Source: Microvirga pakistanensis (lineage in GTDB: Bacteria > Pseudomonadota > Alphaproteobacteria > Rhizobiales > Beijerinckiaceae). From it: a stretch of 64,000 nt of DNA. The DNA lies in contig NZ_SPJX01000187.1 in the NCBI RefSeq assembly GCF_004458765.1, forward strand, positions 124,001-188,000, read 5' to 3'. The notes beneath the pieces are model-generated. The model was not told where the DNA came from and did not search any database. It saw only the letters and a list, made by a program, of their open reading frames with translations. Shown here in pieces: positions 15,615 to 25,222 of this stretch; the first letter of the stretch is position 1, and each line of letters starts with the position of its first letter. Made by a program: the position numbers and the translations under genes.

Positions 15615-16968
15615 TCTTGCTCTCCAAAAGCTCTTGAAGAAAATCCTGCTCGGCGTTCCAGTCGTGGACAATCGGCATCTTTGTTGGAACAGGCTTCGAA
15701 TAAGAGCTTGCATGCCCCAGTGGTTGATTGCCCATAGAGAAGCCAAGAACACGATCAGGATCAAGAGCGCCCACTACGCTGTAGATCCAATACAGCATTT
15801 TGAGGCCGCTGCTCGGAGATGCTCCAATCTTCTGTGTTACGTATCGGTCGATCTGAGGGGGTATAAAATGGATCAGGTATTGACTGGGAAAGTCATGCAA
15901 CTTTGCGCCAATGTTCTTGGACGAGTATAGATCCCCGTTTGAGACGATAATGTGTTTGCAGGGTCTCCCGAAAAATCGCCTTGTTTGGGAGTAGTCTGGG
16001 TTTAATACGAGCGCGTCGGTCTTCGTGCCCACATCGATCGAATAGGGGAAACTAGTTTCAGCGGTGTTGAAACGGATGACGAGGTTAGACGCGTTGATCT
16101 GCTCGGCAGCGCGCGTTCCCAATAACGTCGGAGAGTTTCCGACTACAATCAGGTCGTCTCTGTTTTCGCTGATCTCTTCTGGGAATATGTGTGCTTGACT
16201 AACGATCCTATCGAAGAGGCTAGAATATGACAGCGCCCACGGCTCAGTGACGTGCCCTTCCTTCACTAGAAGATTGATTAGACCGAGATATCGGTTCTCG
16301 CTCCACGTCTCCTTACGCTTCTTCTTCGCTTCCAAGGCGGCCTTTATGCTCTTCGAGTACTCGCCAGCTTCGCAGAGATATGCCGCGGCGAACATCATGT
16401 CGCTCGACGTGATGCTGGAGCTAAACTTACTGAGCAGCTTGTTGAAATTATCAGTCAACCAGACAGTTGGGCCAAATACCCGCCACAGTTTCTTGAGGAT
16501 TGTGACAGCGTCGCCACAGGTAGCGGCTCTTTCAAACGCCTCCTTATAATGCTCGATATCGGAGGGTTCATAAAATGATCCTTTCACACTCAGGTGCAGC
16601 GCCAAGCGTTCAAGAAACTCATGCGTGAAGGGTGGCTCATCTCGATCCAACAGAGCCGCCAATTGTGCTCGAGCTGGACGAACTGCGGTTTGAGCTTCCA
16701 AAAATGAGATGTTGAGAAAATCGATAACGCTGTTAGGGCCGTTACTCGCATCCGCCGCCCGGAAAACCCAGTAACCGTCGCAGTCATCGAGACCGACAGG
16801 AATCGCCGTCAGCATGCCTGCCTCTTCGACGAACAGCGAATTCCTCTCGGATTCCGATAAGTACCGAGAGGATACGAATTCCGCCGAGGAAGATGCGCTT
16901 TTCAGAGAGCTGTTGAGCTTCTTTATGTCGATGTAGGCTCGTGAGAAGTCAGGTAAGTAAAATTGCAT
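15607..16968 (-). CDS. GT29 (sialyltransferase)-like capsule glycosyltransferase
   Basis: The last 180 residues contain DLIVVGNSPTLLGTRAAEQI then VIRFNTAE, resembling sialyl motif L of GT29 enzymes. Farther on are ASPSSGLKMLYWIYSVV and VLGFSMGNQ, resembling motif S. About 250 N-terminal residues form a mainly helical region of unknown function. The ATG at 16968 is chosen because GGAGAAGGA precedes it; the frame continues open to an ATG at 17169 (520 residues) with no good ribosome-binding site. It is the first gene after kpsT on the same strand. GT29 folds are typical of animal sialyltransferases. In a bacterium the donor may be CMP-sialic acid or CMP-Kdo; the sequence alone cannot decide. 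Confidence 0.72.
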   Translation of the reverse strand: MQFYLPDFSRAYIDIKKLNSSLKSASSSAEFVSSRYLSESERNSLFVEEAGMLTAIPVGLDDCDGYWVFRAADASNGPNSVIDFLNISFLEAQTAVRPARAQLAALLDRDEPPFTHEFLERLALHLSVKGSFYEPSDIEHYKEAFERAATCGDAVTILKKLWRVFGPTVWLTDNFNKLLSKFSSSITSSDMMFAAAYLCEAGEYSKSIKAALEAKKKRKETWSENRYLGLINLLVKEGHVTEPWALSYSSLFDRIVSQAHIFPEEISENRDDLIVVGNSPTLLGTRAAEQINASNLVIRFNTAETSFPYSIDVGTKTDALVLNPDYSQTRRFFGRPCKHIIVSNGDLYSSKNIGAKLHDFPSQYLIHFIPPQIDRYVTQKIGASPSSGLKMLYWIYSVVGALDPDRVLGFSMGNQPLGHASSYSKPVPTKMPIVHDWNAEQDFLQELLESKNG

Positions 16969-17335
16969 TCGTCCTTCTCCGAAGGAGGCATTGAGGTCTG
17001 AAGCTGCAGGTGCTCCGAAATTTCCTAGTAACTCGATAAAGTCAAGGCCGCCTGCAAATTTGCTTCGCCTGATTTTATATGATCTATGACGCGCCCGCGC
17101 GATCTCATCTGTGGCAACGACACCTTCAACGTTTAATCTGTGAGAATGCACAGAAGCACACGTGCCCATGATACATCTACGCTATCAACGTGGACGTATC
17201 AAAGTGAATTTCCGATGCTATGTGTATCGTCGGTTGGGCGGAAACAGCGATTTCGCGCCAAGTCTTCAAGTTTGCAGGCACCGCTTCCTTTTCGATGGAT
17301 CGTCTGCACTTATCAATCGGAGTAAAAATTCCGCT

Positions 17336-17995
17336 TCACGAGCGTCGCATTAGCTGCTGGTACGCATCAACCAGTTTCTCTATCTGGTCAAAGTACCACA
17401 CGCCTTGTGGGGAGAGCAGGAGACCGCAATCGCAGAACTCTCGGATCTGATCCATCGCATGCGAGATCATGACGATGCGTGAGTGTGGCAACTTCTCACG
17501 GAACACGGCTTGTGACTTCTTCTTGAATTTCTCATCGCCGACGGCGGTGATCTCATCAATGAGGTAGCAATCGAATTTGGTCGCCATGCTCATGCCGAAG
17601 GCAAGTCGTGCCTTCATGCCGCTCGAGTAGGTCTTGATCGGCAAGTTGAGCGATTTGCCGAGCTCAGAAAACTCACGGACGTAGTCGACGATTGCTTCGG
17701 TGTCCTCACCGTAGACGCGCGCCACGAACCGGATGTTTTCGATCCCGGTCATCGAGCCGTTAAAGCCGCCTGAAAAGCCGAGGGGCCAGGATATCCGTCC
17801 ATGACGGATGATCCGTCCGTTGTCCGGCTGCTCGGCACCGGCGATCAAGCGCATCAGCGTCGACTTCCCGGCGCCGTTGGGGCCAAGAAGCGCAACATTC
17901 TTGTCTCTAGGAAATGAGAAGGTGAGCCGGTCGAGAATGGTTTTTCGCACACCCTTGATCGAGTAAGCTTTGGAGATATCGACGAGGTCGATCAC
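17336..17995 (-). CDS. kpsT: capsular polysaccharide ABC exporter ATPase KpsT
   Basis: This 219-residue ATPase has Walker A LLGPNGAGKST, signature YSSGMKARLAF and Walker B CYLIDEITAVGD, followed by the H-loop ISHAMDQ. The size and the lack of a C-terminal extension match KpsT/BexA rather than Wzt with a glycan-binding domain. The GTG start at 17995 overlaps the kpsM stop as GTGA, the usual coupling in this operon. The longer frame upstream would lie inside kpsM. It powers export of the lipid-linked capsule across the inner membrane with KpsM. Confidence 0.93.
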   Translation of the reverse strand: MIDLVDISKAYSIKGVRKTILDRLTFSFPRDKNVALLGPNGAGKSTLMRLIAGAEQPDNGRIIRHGRISWPLGFSGGFNGSMTGIENIRFVARVYGEDTEAIVDYVREFSELGKSLNLPIKTYSSGMKARLAFGMSMATKFDCYLIDEITAVGDEKFKKKSQAVFREKLPHSRIVMISHAMDQIREFCDCGLLLSPQGVWYFDQIEKLVDAYQQLMRRS

Positions 17996-18765
17996 GAGCG
18001 CGTCCTCCTGCTGCGTGTCAGCCGTTCGCCGGCGAGACCGAAGAAGATCAAGCAGACGGCCACCGTTAGCAAATAGCCTCGGTGCAGGACATAGCTGTCG
18101 TAATTCGAGTAATAGCCGCTCCTCATCCATTCGATGCAGTGCAGAACCGGGTTCCATTCAATCCAGGCCACGACCTGTGGTGGCATGTAGCTCGGGACGT
18201 AGAACACGCCGGAGATGAACATGAGAGGGCGCGACAGGACTTTCTCGATATGCCGCCAGCTGTCGAAAACTGTAATGAGGATCGCGTTCGTGGCCCCATA
18301 CCCGAGCCCCAGCAGCCCCGTGGCGGCGAAGGCCTCCATCACAGCTGCCGGAAAGGCGGGAGGCTCCGCCAGGTCGAGGATTGTGAGGCACGAGAAGAAG
18401 ATACCCATGATCAGGGCGTAGGTCGCAGCAATCAGAGTGGCGCGGGCGAAAAGGACGTCGGGCTCTTTGATCGGCGGATAGGACAGCAGAGCCTTGTTGG
18501 CCTCGAAGACCACCATCAGCGAGTTGCCGAGCTTCGTGAAGAACTCGAGCGTGAATGTTCCCAGCGCGAAGAAAAGGGCGAGACTCGGTCCGAACGGCGG
18601 GTGGCGGCCTGCCACGGAGAAGATCGCCACGAGCACGGCCGTGCTGGCCGCAGGCGTGATGATGGCCCACAGATAGCCGATCTGGGACGTGCCGAACGTG
18701 GCGCGGGTCTCACGCAGGATCAGCGCGCCGATGACCCGGAACTGGGCAGTGAGGGCAGCTTGCAT
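17992..18765 (-). CDS. kpsM: capsular polysaccharide ABC exporter permease KpsM
   Basis: The 257 residues form an ABC-2 permease with about six membrane helices. Features are RVIGALILRETRATFGTSQIG near the N-terminus, GYLWAIITPAASTAVLVAIF and the family block PLMFISGVFYVPSYMPP near the C-terminus. The ATG at 18765 is six bases from the kpsE stop. It overlaps kpsT by 4 bp. Together with KpsT it forms the inner-membrane exporter, linked through KpsE to the outer-membrane OPX channel. Confidence 0.94.
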   Translation of the reverse strand: MQAALTAQFRVIGALILRETRATFGTSQIGYLWAIITPAASTAVLVAIFSVAGRHPPFGPSLALFFALGTFTLEFFTKLGNSLMVVFEANKALLSYPPIKEPDVLFARATLIAATYALIMGIFFSCLTILDLAEPPAFPAAVMEAFAATGLLGLGYGATNAILITVFDSWRHIEKVLSRPLMFISGVFYVPSYMPPQVVAWIEWNPVLHCIEWMRSGYYSNYDSYVLHRGYLLTVAVCLIFFGLAGERLTRSRRTRS

Positions 18766-18771
18766 GGCGCC

Positions 18772-19968
18772 TTACGACATGTGGTCGCGCACGGAATAGC
18801 CGATCAATGCACCGATACCCCACACGATGATCGAACCGATCAGGATCAGGAAGACATTGAGCAGGCGCGTCGGATAGAGCGGGTATTGCGGAAGCGTCGG
18901 CGTCGTGTAGACGGCAAGGTAGCGTTGCTGCCGGTCGGCTTCGACGCGGGCCTTCTCCAGAGAGGCGAGAGAGGACGTGTAGGCCTGCTGGGCGAAGTTC
19001 CGCTCAACCTCAAGCGTCTCGTAGGTGGCAAGAAGGCCCGTGAGGCTCGCATCCTTGCCGTTGTTCCCCTCGCTCATATGGGTCTGCTTCTCGGCGATCT
19101 GCTTTTCCAGCGCTTCGGCCTGACGCCGGAGGCTACGTAGGGCGGGCGAGTTCGCGTCGACGGTGCCCCGCAGCGCCGAGATCCGGGCCTGCGTCTCGGC
19201 GAGTTGCTTTTCGAGCCCGCCGACGATCTCAAGCTGCATTTGCGCCGTGCGCGCCGGATCAAGGGCTTGTTCACTCGCTCGGAACTGGCGCAACTGCTCC
19301 AGCGCATTGCGGAGCCGCGCCTCTGCGCGTTCTACCTCTCCTTCGGCATACGACACGGCATCCTGGCGGGCCTGTCTCGACAATTCGTTGACCAGCGTCT
19401 TGGAATAGGACAGCACCAGACCAGCAATGCGTTCTGCGTCTTCGGGGCTGAACGCATTCACCTCGAAGGTGACGATCCCGGAGGTGCTGTCGAAGCTCGT
19501 GTGAATTCGATCCATCCAGTACTCCACCACATGCTCGATTTCGAGCGTAGGATCGAGTCTGGAGAGGAAATCAACATGCGAGCCGCCGAAAGCCTCCCGA
19601 ATCGAAAAGTCCTTCTCGAGGCGTTCGACCATGTCTCGACTCTTCAAGAACTTGAGCAGGATATACGAGTCGGAGGTTGTGGAACCAGCGTTGGCAAGGC
19701 CGGTGAAAGCGCCGAGAAGGTCGGTCCCTCCGCCCCCATCCATTCCGCGAACAGCAAACCCGGCGCCGGCCACGTAGCGATCCGAAGCAATGAACGTGAA
19801 GTAGAGCGCGCCAAGGAATGTCGGCACGAGGACGCAGACCACAAAGGAGATTGCGAGAATGCGACGCCGTAGAGTCTGCGGCCGCAGGCCAGCGCTCGGG
19901 GCCAGCGACAGAGCCTCTCCTCCCTTGCCGGGCAGGGGGATGATCCTGCGAGGTTTATCGTCCGCCAC
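18772..19968 (-). CDS. kpsE: capsule export inner-membrane/periplasmic adaptor KpsE (PCP family)
   Basis: The 398 residues follow the polysaccharide co-polymerase plan. A cytosolic N-terminus is followed by one TM helix (ILAISFVVCVLVPTFLGALY, about 37-56). A long periplasmic region then carries the Wzz-type beginning (YVAGAGFAVRG) and coiled coils (about 200-330), and a second TM helix precedes the C-terminus (LNVFLILIGSIIVWGIGALI). The ATG at 19968 lies 14 bp inside the 3' end of kpsC. KpsE bridges KpsMT to the outer-membrane export lipoprotein encoded at 22374-23558. Confidence 0.92.
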   Translation of the reverse strand: MADDKPRRIIPLPGKGGEALSLAPSAGLRPQTLRRRILAISFVVCVLVPTFLGALYFTFIASDRYVAGAGFAVRGMDGGGGTDLLGAFTGLANAGSTTSDSYILLKFLKSRDMVERLEKDFSIREAFGGSHVDFLSRLDPTLEIEHVVEYWMDRIHTSFDSTSGIVTFEVNAFSPEDAERIAGLVLSYSKTLVNELSRQARQDAVSYAEGEVERAEARLRNALEQLRQFRASEQALDPARTAQMQLEIVGGLEKQLAETQARISALRGTVDANSPALRSLRRQAEALEKQIAEKQTHMSEGNNGKDASLTGLLATYETLEVERNFAQQAYTSSLASLEKARVEADRQQRYLAVYTTPTLPQYPLYPTRLLNVFLILIGSIIVWGIGALIGYSVRDHMS

Positions 19969-22000
19969 GGCTTGCCTCCATGGAATCGATTGTAGTCATG
20001 ACAGACTTCCTTGGCTGCGGCGAGCTGTGGGAGGAACGGCGCAGTTGCACGAAGAAGCGCAGGGCAGGGCGCAGTGTCCGCCGCCATAGCGGGAGAGGCT
20101 TGTTGCCGGCTACGCGCCATGTGACGAGTTCGTTCACCGCACGCTCGGGCGTCGTGAACTGCCCGGTCACCCGGCTCACATAGGACGGGTACAGGATCAG
20201 ACAGCCTGCAATAAGCTCATCAAGGGAGAGGCGGCGAAGGCGCCGTTCGACTGGAACCATATCATTCGTGAGGCCCCACCCAGCGTAGAAGGGCTGCCCG
20301 TAGCATGTGACCGGCACCCCGCGGAGCAGGGCTTCGAAGCCGGTGAGAGACGTGAGGGTGTGGACCTCGTCCACCTGGTCCAGCATCTGCGCCATGTCGG
20401 CCCGGGTGACGATCTCATCGCACAGACTGGCTGCCTCGTCCTCGTCCTTTCCCTTCGCCCTCAGGCCAGCGATGACATCCGGATGCGGCTTATACACCAG
20501 GTAGGCGTCCGGGTGAGCAGCACGCACCGCGCGGAGCAAGTCAAGATTGGTCTTTGTCGCCGGCGCACCAAATCGGATCGAGGCGTCGGATTCAACTTGG
20601 CCCGGAACCAAAATGACGGGCTTGTCGATCTCCGGCCTCGTCCACGAAACAGCGCTGACATTGTATTTCGTGACCTTTGCCGCGACGACGCTGTCACGCA
20701 GGCTTCTCGCCCGGGCGAGAAGCTGCTGGCTGAAATCGGATTCGGTCAGAACGCGCTCGAGCCGCGAAGGGCGGGACGAATCATAATAGAGCCCTTCGTC
20801 GTCGCAGACCCATGAAAGCGGTTGGATGAGATCGGCACCGAGACCGACGGAACGCAGGAATCCGTCCTCGACCCGAATGAGCTTGGCGTCCAATGGCAAC
20901 CCGGCTGGCGTGCTGCTTCCCCAGACGGCAACCGTCGCTCCACCCGGAATCTGCCCGGCCCGACGCTCGAAGCGGATCTCGGAACCAGCCATGAACCGTT
21001 GGAGGATGGGCTTCTTCCATCGTGAGAAACCGATTGCATGGATTTTGCGTGGGAACCGCGCCTGCATGCGCCGTTGTAAGGCGATATGCTCGATGATCCG
21101 CTCGACCTCGCAGCGATGGCCCGTTTCCGGATCAACATAGCGGGGATAGGCCACGAGCGCAGCGTGGACGAGCGCCTCGAGGGACACAGGTCGCCGGCGC
21201 GAAGGCGCATCCAGCTCATCATTCGTCAGCCCCCAGCCGGCATAAAACGGCATGCCGAAGCACCGAACAGGTTTGCCCCAGAGGATCGCTTCGAATCCCA
21301 TTTGCGAGGTAACGGTATAGACGACCTCAGCCTCTTCGAGCAGACGCGCGGGGTGGCAGTCCTCAGCAACGACGGAAATGCGTTGGTTTCGTGAGACCTC
21401 AATGAAGTCGAAATACCCGCGCTTCTTCCGGGTGAAAACGTCTGGATGAGTTTTGACGACAACGGTGCAATCAGGGTTCTCGTTGAGCGCGGCCTTTAAC
21501 ATTCGCTCAAAGCTGCTGTCATCGGCCGATCCCTGCTGGACGGAACTGTCGCCGTAGGTTTGGTCTACAACGAGAACGAAACGCTGGGGTAATTTGCGGT
21601 CGTAGTCGCGCGCATAATTGTACTTGGAGACGCGACCTTGTCGCCATGCTGCCGCAAGAGTGCGAGCGCGCACCGCCTGCTCCTCGCCGAGGGGAGCGGC
21701 AATCAGTGCTTCAAGGCGGGAGGGTGATCCTGCCTTGTAATAGATACCCACATCATCAACCACCAGCGATAGCGGCGCGTCCCCGCGCCCGACCGAACGC
21801 AAAAAGCCATCCTCGAGCAGCAGGCAGGGCACCCCTGCGGTCGACGCCGCAGCCCGTGCACGCAGGCCCGATCGCTTCGCGCCCCATCCGGCGACGGCGG
21901 TAAAGCCAGCCGACCCGTTCCGCATGAGCGCGACCTCGTCTCCAAGGAAACTGGTGAGATGAGGCACTTTGGCGATACCGCGGGACGTCAGAGCAATCAT
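19955..22000 (-). CDS. kpsC: KpsC, dual-domain beta-Kdo transferase of capsule linker
   Basis: The ATG at 22000 gives MIALTSRGIAKVPHLTSFL, matching the start of known KpsC proteins; the frame to 22081 uses a TTG and is unlikely. The 681 residues contain two homologous halves, each with EDGFLRSVG, a YGDSS/ESDASIR glycine-rich block, a KTHPD/KPHPD motif and FYAGWGLTND. In characterised KpsC these halves form alternating beta-2,4 and beta-2,7 Kdo linkages on the lysophosphatidylglycerol anchor together with KpsS. About 370 bp of non-coding sequence separates it from the OPX gene, unlike the tight packing downstream. Confidence 0.94.
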   Translation of the reverse strand: MIALTSRGIAKVPHLTSFLGDEVALMRNGSAGFTAVAGWGAKRSGLRARAAASTAGVPCLLLEDGFLRSVGRGDAPLSLVVDDVGIYYKAGSPSRLEALIAAPLGEEQAVRARTLAAAWRQGRVSKYNYARDYDRKLPQRFVLVVDQTYGDSSVQQGSADDSSFERMLKAALNENPDCTVVVKTHPDVFTRKKRGYFDFIEVSRNQRISVVAEDCHPARLLEEAEVVYTVTSQMGFEAILWGKPVRCFGMPFYAGWGLTNDELDAPSRRRPVSLEALVHAALVAYPRYVDPETGHRCEVERIIEHIALQRRMQARFPRKIHAIGFSRWKKPILQRFMAGSEIRFERRAGQIPGGATVAVWGSSTPAGLPLDAKLIRVEDGFLRSVGLGADLIQPLSWVCDDEGLYYDSSRPSRLERVLTESDFSQQLLARARSLRDSVVAAKVTKYNVSAVSWTRPEIDKPVILVPGQVESDASIRFGAPATKTNLDLLRAVRAAHPDAYLVYKPHPDVIAGLRAKGKDEDEAASLCDEIVTRADMAQMLDQVDEVHTLTSLTGFEALLRGVPVTCYGQPFYAGWGLTNDMVPVERRLRRLSLDELIAGCLILYPSYVSRVTGQFTTPERAVNELVTWRVAGNKPLPLWRRTLRPALRFFVQLRRSSHSSPQPRKSVMTTIDSMEASRGGR

Positions 22001-22373
22001 GTTACGGTTCGGTGCCCATTCGGCGACAAGTGGAAGCTGATCAAAGGTCTGCACATTCTCTCGGAGAAGGCGCTGCTCCAAATCACGCTGCAGGATTCAT
22101 CACGACCAATTCTCCTCAAGAGGGTCGCGGCGGTACGAGTGAGGAGAAGACAAGATTTGCCTTTCGCACTTGCCCCGATCCGGCACATGCCGATTCCTTG
22201 TGGCGCTTTTATCTTAGAGCAGGAAAAAACATACTGGTCTCTTAGTCGCAGCCAGATACCAGAACGTTGGTTGGACCCCTGCCAAGGCACTTCCCGGCAG
22301 AGGTCAAGGAGAGGCGACGTTGATTGAGAAGCCGCTCCATCGACCGCCGACGAAGGTCTCGGACAGAAAGGAA
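22001..22373. other. non-coding interval between the OPX gene and kpsC
   Basis: About 370 bp separate these two genes, whereas the other kps genes touch or overlap. I see no convincing terminator. The interval could contain an internal promoter for kpsC-kpsE-kpsM-kpsT. No conserved frame is visible. Confidence 0.45.
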
Positions 22374-23558
22374 TCAGTCCGACAGACCGGAGACATTCCG
22401 TGTGGTGCCCACCAGCGGAGACACGATCGTCGAGAGGAACTTGCTGAACTCCGCCGTCGGATGAGTCGCGACATAAAGAATATCCTTGTCGCGCATCTTG
22501 AACGAGCGGGCGAGGAAGAACGCCTGCGGATCCTTGAAGTCCAGCCTGTAGACCACGGGCACCATACTGAGCGTATGGCCCGAGTACGTTCCGATCCCAT
22601 GGCCGGACTGCACCAGCCAGCGGGCAAGCTCCTCATTCTCGAAGCGGAACAGGAACACACCTCCGGCGTCCGCCGTCGCATCCCGCAGACCGCCGACCTG
22701 CGCAAGGGCCTCGGCAACCGTCAGGCTCTCCGTCTTGAACGGCACGAGGCCATTGGATTTCACGGCGCCGAACGCTGTGTAGGTTCGGGGCTTGTGAAGC
22801 AGCAGGACATTATCGCCGGGCGCGAGCCAGATGTTGTTCTGAGGTGACGTGACAACCTCGTCCAGACGGACGGTTCCGGTGCGCTTGCCACGGGTGACCG
22901 TTGCGACGGTTTCGAAGGTCGCTTCGCGCGTACCCCCGGCCTGAGCGACCGCCTCCATCAAGCGCATGCCCCGAACGAGCAGCGGGTATTGGCCAGGCTT
23001 GGCGACATCGCCGACTACGACGACACTGTTGCTCTTGTTGTCCGCGATCAGCACCTGCACCTGCGGCTCAGCCGCCTTGCCGGTGAGGCCTTCCTCGATG
23101 GAGCGGCGCAGGGACTCGGCGCTTTTGCCAGCGGCGCGGATGCGCCCGACGTAGGGAATGAAGATTTCGCCGGCTTCGTCGACGACGACCTGCAGTGACG
23201 TTTGCTTCTTTTCCGCTGTCGAGAACAGACCGTCGGGAGAGGCTTCCCAGACATTGACGACGAGCGCATCGCCGATGCCGATTGTCGTCGCGCGGGTACC
23301 GCCGAATCTCGCCTTGAACTCATTGGGAAGAGAGAGTGGCAGGAAGCTGTTGATCTTGTCGAGCGCGGTCGCGTCCAGGTTCACAAGCACGTACCGGTCG
23401 GGGGACGGCACGGAATCTGACTCGTTGAAGGAGACCTCGATGGCCGCGGGCCCTGCGCTCGGCATGCCGCCACAGCCGCTCAGAACGGGCAGCAGCGCAA
23501 CGACTAACCCACGACAGTATCGTGTCAGGACGCCGGGCCGAAACTCAAACTTCAACAT
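22374..23558 (-). CDS. outer-membrane polysaccharide export lipoprotein (OPX, Wza/KpsD family)
   Basis: This 394-residue protein has a lipoprotein signal with lipobox LSGC (about residues 26-29). A polysaccharide export (PES) domain follows (IGIGDALVVNVWEA, then IFIPYVGRIRAAGKS) and then two SLBB-like repeats (VVVVGDVAKPGQYPL; GAVKSNGLVPFKTESLTVAE). It would form the periplasm-spanning outer-membrane channel for the capsule, fed by KpsMTE. Its start overlaps the kpsS 3' end by 7 bp. The size is closer to Wza-type OPX than to E. coli KpsD (about 560 residues), so I give no symbol. Confidence 0.9.
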   Translation of the reverse strand: MLKFEFRPGVLTRYCRGLVVALLPVLSGCGGMPSAGPAAIEVSFNESDSVPSPDRYVLVNLDATALDKINSFLPLSLPNEFKARFGGTRATTIGIGDALVVNVWEASPDGLFSTAEKKQTSLQVVVDEAGEIFIPYVGRIRAAGKSAESLRRSIEEGLTGKAAEPQVQVLIADNKSNSVVVVGDVAKPGQYPLLVRGMRLMEAVAQAGGTREATFETVATVTRGKRTGTVRLDEVVTSPQNNIWLAPGDNVLLLHKPRTYTAFGAVKSNGLVPFKTESLTVAEALAQVGGLRDATADAGGVFLFRFENEELARWLVQSGHGIGTYSGHTLSMVPVVYRLDFKDPQAFFLARSFKMRDKDILYVATHPTAEFSKFLSTIVSPLVGTTRNVSGLSD

Positions 23559-25030
23559 GCTATTCTTATTGCCTCAAGGTCGGCCAGGGCCTCGGATTTT
23601 TCCGTCTGGTGTGCGCGTATTACCTCCAGCACGCCGGCGCAAGCAGTTTTGATCCCATCGCGTGCGTAAAAATCGCCGGGCTTGAGGCACATGCGTCGGA
23701 TCCAGGCGAGATAACGTTGTCGCAAAGTGGCGTCGGCCACGTGCTTGCATCTCCAAAATGCATCGAAGTCCGGTTTGCCACGTGCACAGGTGGCAAGGGC
23801 GTCGTTGCCATAGAGTGCGTGACCGACAACCAGAAGCGGAATGCCGTGGTAGATGGCCGAGAGACCCGATGTCGAGTTGATCGTGATCATGCCGGCGGCG
23901 TGGCGGGTTAGAAGGCCCAGGGAGCCTGCGTCGATTACGTCCACCCGGTCTGCAATTCCAAGGTTGTTCGCCGTCGTACGGATGAGTTCGTGATCGCGGC
24001 TGTGACCGCGTTCGAGCGGATGGATCTTGAAGACGAGCCGGTGCGTGACAGGCGCTGTCCGGGCAAAGGAAGCAAGCGCCTCCTTGATGAGTCTGACATT
24101 GCTCCAGCCCAGGGCTGCGCGGCCCATCTGCGTGTCAGAGGTTACCTGGAGCGGTACGATGAAGTAGCGCCTGTCATAGTGCTCAAGGAGCTTTTCGACT
24201 GTCGCGAAGTTGGCCAGCGAGTGGGCGGCACGACGGAACAGATTGCGCGACCAGGCGAACATTTCCCGCATAGGCTGGACGGGACGATGGAACAGCTCCC
24301 GCTGTGACAGGCCGGTCAGAAGCGTGCGGATGGAGTAATAAGCTGCTCCGTAAACGCACATGATTCGAAAGCTCTTAAAGGTGAGCTTTTGCCGCGACGC
24401 TTCGTCGTCGTCGTTGAAATCAGGCGGGGGCAGTTGTCCCGCGACCGGCGAAAGCCAGTTGTTTCCGCCATTCTCGACTGTGATGAAGCCGGGCCGGATA
24501 TAGCCCTCTTCGAGCGAAATGACGTTGATTCCATGTGCTTCTGCCGCGGTCCGGGCCACCGTATGAATTGGCCTTTCTGCGCCGAACAAGATGAGATGGT
24601 CGATTTCAGACGTTGCAAGAAGCGACGTCAACCACGCCGCCCAGTCTGCCTTGCTTCCATTGAAATGAATGCGTTTTCCCTTGCCCATGTAGAGGCGGTC
24701 ACCAGCATTGAAGGAAACTCGCCAAGCGTCGTAACCCTGACGTTCAAGGAATCGCTGCAGGCGCTTGAAGAATGGACCCACGGGGCCTTGCAGCAGCAGG
24801 ACACGCGGCTGCTTCTTCGGAGGAAGCTTGCGACGGGGGCGGAAGAGAATGGGGCGGATCTTCCGCTGACGCGTGACTTGATCCATGCGAGTGGCTGCAG
24901 ATGGCAGGAAAGCGACTGAACCACCTGAAAAATCGTTGCGCGCCATCAGCGGCTCGCGTGGCGCGGCGGTACCCTCATGAACAAGGATGTAGTCTTGAGC
25001 CACAGCCTGGCTCTCATTCCCTAGCCCCAT
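23552..25030 (-). CDS. kpsS: KpsS, Kdo transferase initiating the capsule lipid linker
   Basis: The core matches KpsS: RVLLLQGPVGPFFKRLQRFL, GYDAWRVSFNAGDRLY, LILFGAERPIH, ISLEEGYIRPGFITVE, LVFKIHPLERGHS and TINSTSGLSAIYHGIPLLV. KpsS adds the first Kdo to the phosphatidylglycerol acceptor, and KpsC then extends it. The N-terminus is uncertain: the ATG at 25030 gives 492 residues, but family members begin close to the LLLQGP block, so ATGs at 24946 or 24889 are also possible. None has a strong ribosome-binding site. It is the first gene of the capsule operon and the palindrome at 25199-25219 lies in its upstream region. Confidence 0.9.
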   Translation of the reverse strand: MGLGNESQAVAQDYILVHEGTAAPREPLMARNDFSGGSVAFLPSAATRMDQVTRQRKIRPILFRPRRKLPPKKQPRVLLLQGPVGPFFKRLQRFLERQGYDAWRVSFNAGDRLYMGKGKRIHFNGSKADWAAWLTSLLATSEIDHLILFGAERPIHTVARTAAEAHGINVISLEEGYIRPGFITVENGGNNWLSPVAGQLPPPDFNDDDEASRQKLTFKSFRIMCVYGAAYYSIRTLLTGLSQRELFHRPVQPMREMFAWSRNLFRRAAHSLANFATVEKLLEHYDRRYFIVPLQVTSDTQMGRAALGWSNVRLIKEALASFARTAPVTHRLVFKIHPLERGHSRDHELIRTTANNLGIADRVDVIDAGSLGLLTRHAAGMITINSTSGLSAIYHGIPLLVVGHALYGNDALATCARGKPDFDAFWRCKHVADATLRQRYLAWIRRMCLKPGDFYARDGIKTACAGVLEVIRAHQTEKSEALADLEAIRIAC

Positions 25031-25198
25031 CTTCGTGCGCCGCTATTGCATAGTTGTAGAATGTGACGAGAGAGTAATGTTGTTATAGTTATGTATGCGG
25101 TGGGTTCTTCCCGAGCAGAGAGCAAGCCTCCAGAGGCATGCTTTGCCGTTGCAACCCTTACGCAACGTCACGCTTCTTGGGAAGAGGGAGTTACCCCG

Positions 25199-25219
25199 AA
25201 GTGTCCATTTTGGACACTT
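25199..25219. promoter_or_regulatory. perfect 9-3-9 palindrome upstream of the capsule operon
   Basis: AAGTGTCCA-ttt-TGGACACTT lies between the kpsS start and the stop of a winged-helix regulator gene. No T-run follows the stem on either strand, so a terminator is unlikely. A symmetrical operator for a dimeric regulator, possibly the adjacent 25223-25636 product, is the favoured reading. Confidence 0.55.
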
Positions 25220-25222
25220 TGC

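Noticed and set aside
18082..19140. 352-codon plus-strand frame opposite kpsM and kpsE
   Set aside because: It is antisense to two clearly identified genes, and its product is low-complexity and Arg/Glu-rich.
22001..22081. TTG start at 22081 for kpsC
   Set aside because: The ATG at 22000 matches the conserved N-terminus of KpsC proteins (MI.L.S.GI..VPHL..FL), and the 27 extra codons have no counterpart.
25199..25219. Palindrome considered as an intrinsic terminator of the winged-helix gene
   Set aside because: No T-run follows the stem on either strand and the spacer is only three bases, too short for a stable RNA loop.
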